Assembly: GCA_017517845.1 (NCBI GenBank)
Contig: JAFWXW010000001.1
Coordinates: 124,001-188,000 of the forward strand
Direction of reading: 5' to 3'
Length of the DNA stretch: 64,000 nucleotides
Source: Paludibacteraceae bacterium
Lineage (GTDB): Bacteria; Bacteroidota; Bacteroidia; Bacteroidales; Paludibacteraceae
A program made the translations under genes and the position numbers. Shown here piece by piece: positions 33,150-41,267 of this stretch. The notes under the pieces were generated by a model that was not told the origin of the DNA, searched no databases, and saw only the letters and a program-made list of their open reading frames with translations. How positions within the stretch are numbered: the first letter of the stretch is position 1; each line of letters starts with the position of its first letter.

Positions 33150-33663
33150 GATTGTACTAGATGCCGATGTGATAAATCACTTTGTAAGAGGTGGTTTATT
33201 GTCTTTACTTCCAAATATACTTCCAGAATATGAGTTTATTGTATTAAATATAGTTAAACAAGAACTTCCAATTCTTATTTTATCAACACTAGATAAGCAA
33301 ATAAAGGAGAAAAAGAATATTAAAGAGGAAGTTTTTGGATTGTCAAATGAAGAGAAAAAAGAATATTTTCGATTGACGGCAACAAATGGACTACATCTAG
33401 GTAGAGGAGAAAGTGCTTGCATGGTTTATTGCAAGTTTCATAAAGATGTAGTAGGAAGTAGTAATACAAAGGATATAACCAAATATTGTACAGAAAATAA
33501 CATTATTTTTCTTACTACCAATGATTTTTTATACTACGCTATTAAAAGAGAACTTATGTCTATCGAACAAGCTGTTGATTTTGTAGATAAAGTTAGGAAT
33601 CTCGGTAGTTTTATTCCTATAGTAGATTTTACTAAATATACGTGTGATAAGTTAGAGATATGA
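33130..33663 (+). CDS. PIN-domain-like nuclease of the XRE/ImmA module
   Basis: 177 residues. An N-terminal VLDADVINHFVRGG contributes Asp11 and Asp13, then Glu94 in GRGESACMVY, and IIFLTTNDFLYYAIK near 135-150. This acidic-residue order fits PIN-family Mg-dependent ribonucleases, as in VapC-type toxins. Similarity beyond the motifs is weak. It is encoded 3' of an XRE and an ImmA/IrrE gene and overlaps the latter by 20 bp. This supports a toxin or effector controlled by regulated proteolysis. The substrate RNA is unknown. Confidence 0.65.
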   Translation: MKEKKTKIVLDADVINHFVRGGLLSLLPNILPEYEFIVLNIVKQELPILILSTLDKQIKEKKNIKEEVFGLSNEEKKEYFRLTATNGLHLGRGESACMVYCKFHKDVVGSSNTKDITKYCTENNIIFLTTNDFLYYAIKRELMSIEQAVDFVDKVRNLGSFIPIVDFTKYTCDKLEI

Positions 33664-33702
33664 TAAATAAAAAATAATCTATACAAATATTAAGATAAAT
33701 TC

Positions 33703-33732
33703 TTTTATTTTTAAATATTTACATTATATTTG
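33703..33732 (+). promoter_or_regulatory. Predicted promoter of structured RNA copy B
   Basis: Weak -33 TTTT (33703-33706), 18-bp spacer, -7 TATATTTG (33725-33732). The predicted start, about 33738, again falls at the first base of the conserved stem. Confidence 0.6.
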
Positions 33733-33737
33733 CAATT

Positions 33738-34039
33738 GAATAGTGCCCACGCCGATTTAGGTGCATAGAGATGTGCGGTGTGGGAAATATTTTTTTTATT
33801 ATAAGCGTTTATTACGCATGTTCTGACGTTTAGAAACTTCGCAACTTTTTAATACGCTAATCAGAATATAGCAACGATAAATGCTTACGGGATATGGGTA
33901 TGTTATGTGCGTATCTATACTTAGGTGTATAGTATGTTTACTTATATCGGCGTGGGCTTTGCGTTGTCTGTTCTATTAGTGTAAGGCAATGCGAAGGCCT
34001 CTAAACGTGGAACGACAACAGTCGAGTCCACGTTTTTTT
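33738..34039 (+). ncRNA. Stand-alone structured RNA, copy B (family not identified)
   Basis: The 302-nt region has no credible ORF and is homologous to 5320-5607. A 5' strand GCCCACGCCGAT pairs over 12 bp with ATCGGCGTGGGC near the 3' end. A hairpin TTTGCGTTGTC / GGCAATGCGAA (with G-U pairs) follows, then GCCTCT, then a terminator. The central region keeps the TCGCAA, AATCA and TACGGG blocks of copy A. Close to the 5' end the same strand can also pair with CGGTGTGGG (about 33776-33784), followed by an A/T stretch, giving a competing hairpin. The location between the PIN gene and the GtrA operon differs from that of copy A, so the element moves or duplicates independently of its neighbours. 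Confidence 0.7.
34006..34039 (+). terminator. Intrinsic terminator of RNA copy B
   Basis: Outer stem CGTGGA/TCCACG and inner CGAC-AACA-GTCG, followed by seven T residues. Confidence 0.8.
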
Positions 34040-34078
34040 ATGTCTGAACATGAGATTATATAAATAAAACTATTTTAT

Positions 34079-34483
34079 ATGAACTTTAAAATCAGACAAT
34101 TACTATCTAAGTATCAAGACTTACTTCTTTATGCCATAATAGGCGGATTATGTGCAGGATTAGATTTTGGTGTATATTCTGTATTGTGTTTTATTATGCC
34201 ATATTTATGGGCAAATGTTATCAGTACGCATTGCGGAATATTCTGTAGTTTTCTACTTAATAGACAATACAACTTCAAAGTAAAAGATAAAACAATAAAA
34301 CGTTTCTTCTCTTTTTATACTGTTGGATTATTAGGTTTAGGAATTAGTTCTTTATTACTCTACATACTAGTTGATATAGCCCATTTTAATGAATTGATTT
34401 GTAAACTATTAACTATAGTTATTGTGGCTATTATACAGTTTCTGCTTAATAAGTTTATAACCTTTAAAAATACATCCAAATGA
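34079..34483 (+). CDS. GtrA-family membrane protein
   Basis: 134 residues with four hydrophobic helices. The GtrA pattern YAIIGGLCAGLDFGVYS and NRQYNFKVKDK marks it as the bactoprenol-linked glucosyl or polyprenyl-sugar translocase family. It overlaps the broken GT2 gene by 4 bp (ATGA) and is first in the glycan operon. It is likely to flip or assist transfer of a lipid-linked sugar. Confidence 0.8.
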   Translation: MNFKIRQLLSKYQDLLLYAIIGGLCAGLDFGVYSVLCFIMPYLWANVISTHCGIFCSFLLNRQYNFKVKDKTIKRFFSFYTVGLLGLGISSLLLYILVDIAHFNELICKLLTIVIVAIIQFLLNKFITFKNTSK

Positions 34484-35196
34484 AATCTATTTATTTTGTT
34501 ATGCCTGCATATAATGAAGAGGCAAATATTGAAGATGTTATCAAGCAATGGCATCCAATCTGTGAGAAAATCAATCAGTTAGGAGATAATGCAAAATTAG
34601 TTATTGCCAATGATGGTAGTAAGGATAACACATATAAGATAATGAAGAATTTAGAAGAGAAATATCCTTACTTTATTGCTATTGATAAACCTAATTCAGG
34701 TCATGGTGCTACAGTTCTATATTTGTATCGTTATGCTATAGATAATGGTGCAGATTATGTTTTTCAAACTGATAGTGATGGACAAACTTTACCAGAGGAA
34801 TTTTGGCAAATGTGGGATAATAAAGAGAAATATGATTTTCAGATAGGCACTCGTGGTGGTCGTCAAGATGGCGGAAGTAGAGTATTTGTAACCAAAACTC
34901 TTCGTTTTGTTGTATGATGTATGTTCCATGTATGGGTGAAAGATGCTAATACACCTTTTAGATTATTAGATGTGGAAAAACTTAAACCAATATTAGACAT
35001 AATTCCTACAGACTATAATCTAGCAAATGTGGCAGTAAGTGCCATTGCTGTTCGTTGGAACTACAATATTGCATGGTATCCAATTACATTCCGTCCTCGT
35101 CAAGGAGGGGTGAATTCCATAAATATGAAACGTATATTTAAAATTGGAGTAAAAGCATTGAGCGATTTTAGAATGATAAATAAGAATTTGAAATGA
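34480..35196 (+). pseudogene. GT2 glycosyltransferase interrupted by in-frame TGA
   Basis: The frame from ATG 34480 runs to TGA at 34915-34917. It continues in the same frame without a frameshift to 35196, giving 145 and about 92 residues. The N-terminal part carries the GT2 signature (PAYNEEANIEDVI; VIANDGSKDNT; QTDSDGQTLPE, a DxD-like motif). The second part carries FHVWVKDANTPFRLLDVEKL and ends FRMINKNLK. The residues around the stop read TLRFVV-stop-CMFHVW, where a Trp (TGG to TGA) would complete the family pattern. The gene is probably inactive; suppression or sequencing error cannot be excluded. Other operon genes remain intact. Confidence 0.85.
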
Positions 35197-36851
35197 AAGA
35201 GGTTTTAAAGAAAGATTGGATGTATTTGCTGATAATTTTAGGATTATCAATACTAACTTTTATACAAGTAACAGGTTTCAGTTATGGTTTCTTTACAGCA
35301 TACGACGAGGCATACTTTCTGCTAAAGTTACAAGAGGCTTATGATATGAGTTGTATTACCGGTAAGAGTCAATGGAATCTAATTGCAATCCACTGGTTTC
35401 CATATTTGGATTTAACAAGTAAGGTTAGTTCTTATTTGGCTTCGGATATATTAATTTGGGTAAGCATTATTATCGTAACAATAACATCATGCATACTATA
35501 TAATCCTAAACGAGCAATAAAGTATTTTGCTCTTGCTTGGTTGGTTATGTTTGGACTTGGAGGTGGTTTGAGCTATGTTCCGATGCAGACTGCAGTACTT
35601 TGTTGGGCGCTTTGTGCTTTTATGCTATATTGGAAAAGTAGTATTGTATGGCATAAAACTCTATATGCAACTCTATGTGGAGTGTTTCTTGGTTTTTCCC
35701 TATTTATTATTATACCTGCAGCACTTATATTATTGGCTATTATTTCATTGTTAATTATATTTTCACAATGGGGTAATTGGCTTAATTTATTTAAATATAT
35801 AGGCTCTGGAGTAATAGGGGTACTCCTTGCATGTTTATATATGCATTTTATAGTATGTCCATTAGAGGAAATCTTAGATGCAATGTTATTTACAGCGAGT
35901 TACATAGGTAAAAGTGGCTATAATTATGATGGTACAAGTTTCATCATTCAATATGGGTTATTTTTTAGAGATTGTTTATTTGTAGTAATAGCATTTGTTG
36001 GTTCTTACTGGTTATCCAAACGTTTTACAAATAGTTGGTTTGGTGGGCTTGTATATATAGGTTTTATATTGATGTACACACATTATCAAGTTAAACCACA
36101 AATTTCTCCTTCTATGTTTATGATGAGTTTGCCTATAATTCCATTTTTATTCGGAAACTTCTCAAGTTTAAAATTTGGTCAATTTAAGAAAGCAGATTCG
36201 TGGTTTTATCTATTTATATTTTTATTCCCTATAATTGCATCATTGGGTACCAATACAGCCTTAAGTGGCAGAATACATTGTTTTGTTGCTGCATGGTTAT
36301 TCTTATGGTTTGAATATGAAAATAAATTTAAGAACGAGCATTACAAACGTGTATTGCTTGCAGTGTTAATACTTTTTATATTACCATTAAATGGAGTAAT
36401 TAAATCATATAATATTCGTGATAATTCTCATCATTTTACACGTGGTAATAAAAATTTTGCAGAAATAGCACTTACAGAAAAACAAGTTGAATATTTCAAC
36501 AATGTGTATGATATACTCGAAGACTATAACTTTAAACCTAAAGAATCAGTTGTACTAACTGCTGCATTTGATTATTGTTGTTTATATGCTTTTGATGCAG
36601 TTAATGCATCTAATTATCATCAAGTACAAAACTTTCATTATTTTCCTAAAGAAAAAATGATTAAACCAGATTTTGTATTTTTATGTAAATGGGATTCTAT
36701 TGTTATGGCAAAGGAGTTGGCAGAGATGCCTTGGGGATGGCCTGAAGAATTTGATGCATATTATGTGGGAACTCCAGAAGATGAAAATGCGAATTGGGTA
36801 AATCATCCAGAATTAGAGCGTAGGACTTTATATTGTAGAAAAAAACAATGA
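35193..36851 (+). CDS. Multi-pass membrane protein, GT39-like
   Basis: 552 residues with about ten hydrophobic helices (LLIILGLSILTFIQVTGFSY; LIIFSQWGNWLNLFKYIGSG). An early Asp-Glu pair in the first loop (TAYDEAYFLLKLQE) recalls the catalytic loop of GT-C (dolichyl-phosphate-mannose type) transferases. The C-terminal soluble part has no clear motif. It overlaps the GT2 remnant and glf by 4 bp. A lipid-linked glycosyltransferase in the galactofuranose pathway is inferred. Confidence 0.7.
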   Translation: MKEVLKKDWMYLLIILGLSILTFIQVTGFSYGFFTAYDEAYFLLKLQEAYDMSCITGKSQWNLIAIHWFPYLDLTSKVSSYLASDILIWVSIIIVTITSCILYNPKRAIKYFALAWLVMFGLGGGLSYVPMQTAVLCWALCAFMLYWKSSIVWHKTLYATLCGVFLGFSLFIIIPAALILLAIISLLIIFSQWGNWLNLFKYIGSGVIGVLLACLYMHFIVCPLEEILDAMLFTASYIGKSGYNYDGTSFIIQYGLFFRDCLFVVIAFVGSYWLSKRFTNSWFGGLVYIGFILMYTHYQVKPQISPSMFMMSLPIIPFLFGNFSSLKFGQFKKADSWFYLFIFLFPIIASLGTNTALSGRIHCFVAAWLFLWFEYENKFKNEHYKRVLLAVLILFILPLNGVIKSYNIRDNSHHFTRGNKNFAEIALTEKQVEYFNNVYDILEDYNFKPKESVVLTAAFDYCCLYAFDAVNASNYHQVQNFHYFPKEKMIKPDFVFLCKWDSIVMAKELAEMPWGWPEEFDAYYVGTPEDENANWVNHPELERRTLYCRKKQ

Positions 36852-37975
36852 AACCATACCATTACCTTATAGTTGGCTCTGGATTGTTTGGAGCAACATT
36901 TGCTTATTGGGCAAAACAATCAGGCAAGAAATGCCTTGTTATAGATAAACGTCCACAATTGGGTGGAAATGTGTATTGTGAACTTACAGAAGGGATTAAT
37001 GTGCATAAATATGGTGCACATATTTTTCACACAAGTAATAAAGAGTTGTGGGATTTTGTAAACAATATAGTTCCTTTTAACCGATACACTAATTGCCCAG
37101 TGGCAAATTTTGAAGGGAAATTGTATAATCTCCCTTTCAATATGAATACCTTTTATCAAATGTGGGGAGTAACAACTCCAATGCAAGCTGAAGAAAAGAT
37201 TGCTGAGCAAAAGGCAGAAGCGTTAGCTATGCTAAATGGTCGTGAACCTCAAAATTTGGAAGAACAAGCATTGACTTTAGTAGGAAAGGATATTTATGAG
37301 AAACTCATAAAAGGATATACCGAAAAACAATGGGGTCGTCCATGTACAGAACTACCTGCATTTATCATTCGTCGTTTACCTGTTCGTTTGATTTTTGACA
37401 ATAATTATTTCAATGATAAATATCAAGGTATTCCAGAAGGTGGTTATAACAAACTTGTTGCAGGATTGCTGGATGGTATTGATACTATGGTTGATACAGA
37501 CTTCTTTGCAGATAGAGAAAAATGGGAATCAGTGGCAGAGAATATTATCTTTACAGGTAAGATTGACGAGTATTTTAATTATAGTTTAGGCAAGTTGGAG
37601 TATCGTACTGTTCGTTTTGAGACAGAGATTCTTGATACACCAAACTACCAAGGTAATGCAGTAATTAATTATACTTCTCGTGATATTCCCTATACTCGAG
37701 TTATTGAACATAAGCACTTTGAAATGTTTGGTGCAGAAGTATATGATTGTCCTAAAACAGTTACCAGTAAAGAGTTTAGTACAGAGTGGACAGATGGTAT
37801 GGAACCTTTTTATCCAGTAAATGATGAAAAGAATGCTTCTCTTTACGAACAATACAGAACTCTTGCTGATTCTATTGACAATGTCTATTTTGGTGGCAGA
37901 TTGGCAGAATACAAATACTACGACATGGCTCCAACCATAGAAGCAGCAATGAAGTTGTGGGAGAGGATAGGGTAA
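36848..37975 (+). CDS. glf: UDP-galactopyranose mutase
   Basis: 375 residues. The FAD-binding GSGLFGATFAYWAK (GxGxxG, residues 9-22), the second motif DKRPQLGGNVY, the signature VHKYGAHIFHTSNKELWDFV and the C-terminal NVYFGGRLAEYKYYDM define the enzyme. It converts UDP-galactopyranose to UDP-galactofuranose in the cytosol. This gives the operon a galactofuranose-containing glycan as the probable product. It is the last gene of the GtrA operon. Confidence 0.9.
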   Translation: MKPYHYLIVGSGLFGATFAYWAKQSGKKCLVIDKRPQLGGNVYCELTEGINVHKYGAHIFHTSNKELWDFVNNIVPFNRYTNCPVANFEGKLYNLPFNMNTFYQMWGVTTPMQAEEKIAEQKAEALAMLNGREPQNLEEQALTLVGKDIYEKLIKGYTEKQWGRPCTELPAFIIRRLPVRLIFDNNYFNDKYQGIPEGGYNKLVAGLLDGIDTMVDTDFFADREKWESVAENIIFTGKIDEYFNYSLGKLEYRTVRFETEILDTPNYQGNAVINYTSRDIPYTRVIEHKHFEMFGAEVYDCPKTVTSKEFSTEWTDGMEPFYPVNDEKNASLYEQYRTLADSIDNVYFGGRLAEYKYYDMAPTIEAAMKLWERIG

Positions 37976-38026
37976 TTTTACGCAATCTTCCACACTTCAA
38001 AAATCTAGAATGAAAAATAGGGTAGT

Positions 38027-38734
38027 TTAATACAATTTACTTTTTTTGGCAATTATACCCTTTTTTTCTTCGTAGGCAAATTCTATGGCTCGGTTCATTA
38101 TAGTAATAAAAGGAGTTGCCTTTTGAAAGAGTGAGAGTGTTTGCTCTACCCAGTTTGGTTGCAAGAACCAATCAGAATCCAATTGATGTACCAAACAAAA
38201 TTCTTTTTGGCGAAGCAAATATTCGTATTCTGGTGCAACAGTATAACCACGAGGCACACGTTTCAATGCATTGGAAGTATCTAAGCTAAAACCACTTTCT
38301 GCAATTGCCTTTTCTATAGCTACAGCATTATCCATAATCTCTTCTCGCATGCTACGCAACAGAAATGCCTCTGGACACACATTGCCCGCTGCAATAAACG
38401 AACCTTCGCCCCAAGTATTCCCCTTGGGTGATATATGCAAATAATATCCTAGATAGCCACTTTTTTTACCTCCTCGGGCAATAAAAGCACTAAAGAAATC
38501 TTTGTAAGGTGTTTTATCGGCAGAGAAACGAGTATCACGATAGATACGATATGTACTATTTTCAATGGTAGGTGTTCCTACAGAAGCATCAAACGCCTGT
38601 ATTCCCGCTATGAGTTTTGTTACGTTTGCTCGATGAGTTGCCAAAGACGCTAAATAACGTTCTTTGTTTTCTGCAAACCATTCACGATTATTATTATCAT
38701 GTAAGTCTGATAAAAAAGATAACAATTCTTTCAT
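38027..38734 (-). CDS. DUF2461-family protein
   Basis: 235 residues matching DUF2461: FLSDLHDNNNREWFAENKER, YRIYRDTRFSADKTPYKDFF and ARGGKKSGYLGYYLHISPKG. The function is unknown; the family is widespread in Bacteroidota and Proteobacteria. The protein is soluble, with no signal peptide. It is the minus-strand neighbour of the LolC/E-like gene, with a 32-bp gap, and may be co-transcribed with it. Confidence 0.85.
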   Translation of the reverse strand: MKELLSFLSDLHDNNNREWFAENKERYLASLATHRANVTKLIAGIQAFDASVGTPTIENSTYRIYRDTRFSADKTPYKDFFSAFIARGGKKSGYLGYYLHISPKGNTWGEGSFIAAGNVCPEAFLLRSMREEIMDNAVAIEKAIAESGFSLDTSNALKRVPRGYTVAPEYEYLLRQKEFCLVHQLDSDWFLQPNWVEQTLSLFQKATPFITIMNRAIEFAYEEKKGIIAKKSKLY

Positions 38735-38766
38735 AGTCTAAATAAATTTAATCTCCTAACTATGTA

Positions 38767-40014
38767 TCACTCAAACTTAATTGATTTAGCAGGTGAAATC
38801 TTCGCGATAAGGTATGAAGGAATAACCAAAATACAAAGGATTGCTATACCTACACCAATATTTAGTACCACTGCTTGCCATGGAATAAGTTCTACAGGAG
38901 CATAATCTACAAAATATATCTCAGGGTCTAGTTTTACTACCTTGAGATATTTTTGCATGAAATATAGCCCTAGACCAATAACATTTCCCCATAACATAGC
39001 TTTGCCGATAAGGAAAGAGGCTTGATAAAGGAAAATTTTTCTAATAGTCCAATTGTTGGCACCCAAAACTTTCAATGTCCCTATTAGCGTAGTCTTTTCT
39101 AAGATTATAATCAACAATCCAGAAATCATGGTAAAAGTGGCAACAGAGAACATTAAAATAAGGATAATAACCATATTTAAGTCCAAAAGGTCTAGCCAAC
39201 CAAAGATTTGTGGTTGAAGCTCGTAGATATTTCTAGTGTAATAAGGATTGTAATTTCCTGTGAAATTATTAGCTGTGGCTAGGAAAATACTATACGATGT
39301 ATCTTCCAAAATATTAAGGTCATTAACAAAAACTTCTATGCTAGTAGCTGTATTTTCGTCCCAATTATTGAGTAATCTAATGTGTTTTATGTCTGAGACA
39401 ATAAATAATTTATCAAAATCTGCTAGTCCAGTACTATAAATGCCAGAAATAGTATATTGGCGAAGTCTTACTTGATCTTGAATGAAATAACAAATAAATT
39501 TGTCGCCAACATTAAGTTTCAGGGCATCTGCCTGTTTAGAAGAAATTAAGACCTCATTTGATGGAGTGCTGTCGTTATAAATAGGAAGTTCTCCTTCTCT
39601 TAAATACTCCTTAAAGAAATCCCAATTATATTTCTCATCTACACCTTTTAGAACAATGCCTTGAAAGTCTGTTTTAGTTTTGATTATTGCAGGTTTGGTA
39701 GCTGTAGTCTGGATATAATTAACATTAGGAACTTCCTTAATGGCATTAATCAAAGTGTCAGAAAAAGAAATAGGGGGTAGGTCGTATGTTTTATTATTAG
39801 TAAGACTAGTGATTTGGATATGTGCACCAAATCCCATAACCTTTCTGCCTACTTCATTTTTAAAACCTACTACTACAGCTAGGGCAATAATCATAACAGC
39901 CAAACCAAGTGCTATGCCGCACAATGCTATTCGGACAGCAGGTTTGGAAACTTTTCTCTCATTATTTTGAGAGGAAAAATGTATTTTTCTAGCTATGAAT
40001 AATGGGAAATTCAT
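38767..40014 (-). CDS. ABC transporter permease (LolC/E-type)
   Basis: 415 residues. An N-terminal transmembrane helix at about 28-48 precedes a large periplasmic MacB-like core (residues about 50-270), and three C-terminal transmembrane helices follow (DLNMVIILILMFSVATFTMI). This is the FtsX/LolCDE type, used for moving lipoproteins from the inner membrane. It starts IHFSSQNNERKVSKPAVRIA. No ATPase gene is adjacent. It overlaps the aminotransferase stop by 4 bp (ATGA). Confidence 0.8.
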   Translation of the reverse strand: MNFPLFIARKIHFSSQNNERKVSKPAVRIALCGIALGLAVMIIALAVVVGFKNEVGRKVMGFGAHIQITSLTNNKTYDLPPISFSDTLINAIKEVPNVNYIQTTATKPAIIKTKTDFQGIVLKGVDEKYNWDFFKEYLREGELPIYNDSTPSNEVLISSKQADALKLNVGDKFICYFIQDQVRLRQYTISGIYSTGLADFDKLFIVSDIKHIRLLNNWDENTATSIEVFVNDLNILEDTSYSIFLATANNFTGNYNPYYTRNIYELQPQIFGWLDLLDLNMVIILILMFSVATFTMISGLLIIILEKTTLIGTLKVLGANNWTIRKIFLYQASFLIGKAMLWGNVIGLGLYFMQKYLKVVKLDPEIYFVDYAPVELIPWQAVVLNIGVGIAILCILVIPSYLIAKISPAKSIKFE

Positions 40015-41210
40015 TTGGTACGACCAGGATAAACTTCTAGTGCTTTTTTAAGTATGAACAAGGCCTTTTCTAGGTCTTCTTTTTTGAGTACGTATGCCAC
40101 ACGCACTTCATTGTTGCCCACATTGTTCATGGTATAGAAACCAGAGGCAGGAGCCATCATGACAGTTTGTTTTTCATACTCAAATTCACTTAAAAGCCAA
40201 GCACAGAATTTATCTGAATCGTCAATAGGAAGTCTAGCTACAGTATAGAAAGCACCCATTGGGATAGGAGAATATACCCCAGGAATTTTATTTAGACCCT
40301 CTATAAGGAAATTTCTGCGTTCTAGATATTCGTCATACATCTCTTGCATATATTCTGCAGGAGTGTCTATAGAAGCTTCGGCTATAACTTGACCAATAAG
40401 AGGAGGACTAAGTCTAGCCTGACAGAATTTCATAACGCTTTCTTTTACAGATTGGTTTTTACAAACCAATGCACCAATTCTTATACCGCATTCGCTATAG
40501 CGTTTGGAAACAGAGTCAAAAAGAACAACATTTTCTTCTATACCTTCCAAATGGAATGCAGAAACGTATGGCGAGTCTGTGTAACAAAATTCGCGATAAA
40601 CCTCGTCAGAGAATAAGTAAAGATCATATTTCTTTACTAAATCACGAATTTGATTCATTTCTTCCTTTGTATATAGGTAACCAGTAGGGTTGTTTGGGTT
40701 ACAAATCAAGATACCTTTGGTTCTAGGAGTGATTTGTTCCTCAAACTTTTCTATACTAGGAAGGGCAAATCCGTCTTCTATACTAGATAAAACAGGTTTA
40801 ATTATAGCTCCACAACTTATTGCAAATGCAGTATAGTTTGCGTATGCAGGTTCTGGAACTATAATCTCATCACCAGGGTCTAGACAAGCCATAAATGCAA
40901 AGTTTACAGCCTCAGATCCACCAGTGGTGACTATAATATCTTTATAATCTACATTAATGTTAAATCTGTGATAATATTCTGCTAGTTTCAATCTTAATGA
41001 TTTATAACCATCACTAGGACTATATTCTAGAATCTCTCTGTCTATACCTTTTATGGCCTCCAACGCCACTTTTGGTGTCTTAAGGTCTGGCTGACCAATG
41101 TTTAAATGGTAAACTTTAACACCACGTTCTTTAGCTCTGTCTGCTAATGGAACGAGTTTTCTAATAGGCGATTGCGGCATTATCCAGCTGCGTTTAGAGG
41201 TCTGTGGCAT
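40011..41210 (-). CDS. Class I/II aminotransferase
   Basis: 399 residues. PLP-binding lysine in DSVSKRYSECGIRIG, cofactor motifs GQPDLKTPKVALEAI and VTTGGSEAVNF, and NPNNPTGYLYTKEEM. The fold is AspC-like; the substrate is not fixed by motifs. It is co-translated with the LolC/E-like permease (4-bp overlap), though there is no functional link. A -7 TATCTTTG lies at 41243-41250 on the minus strand, about 33 nt upstream of the start, with a poor -33. Confidence 0.85.
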   Translation of the reverse strand: MPQTSKRSWIMPQSPIRKLVPLADRAKERGVKVYHLNIGQPDLKTPKVALEAIKGIDREILEYSPSDGYKSLRLKLAEYYHRFNINVDYKDIIVTTGGSEAVNFAFMACLDPGDEIIVPEPAYANYTAFAISCGAIIKPVLSSIEDGFALPSIEKFEEQITPRTKGILICNPNNPTGYLYTKEEMNQIRDLVKKYDLYLFSDEVYREFCYTDSPYVSAFHLEGIEENVVLFDSVSKRYSECGIRIGALVCKNQSVKESVMKFCQARLSPPLIGQVIAEASIDTPAEYMQEMYDEYLERRNFLIEGLNKIPGVYSPIPMGAFYTVARLPIDDSDKFCAWLLSEFEYEKQTVMMAPASGFYTMNNVGNNEVRVAYVLKKEDLEKALFILKKALEVYPGRTK

Positions 41211-41267
41211 AGTAATTAATCTTTAAAATATAACGTAAATTACAAAGATAATTATTTTATGCGGTTT

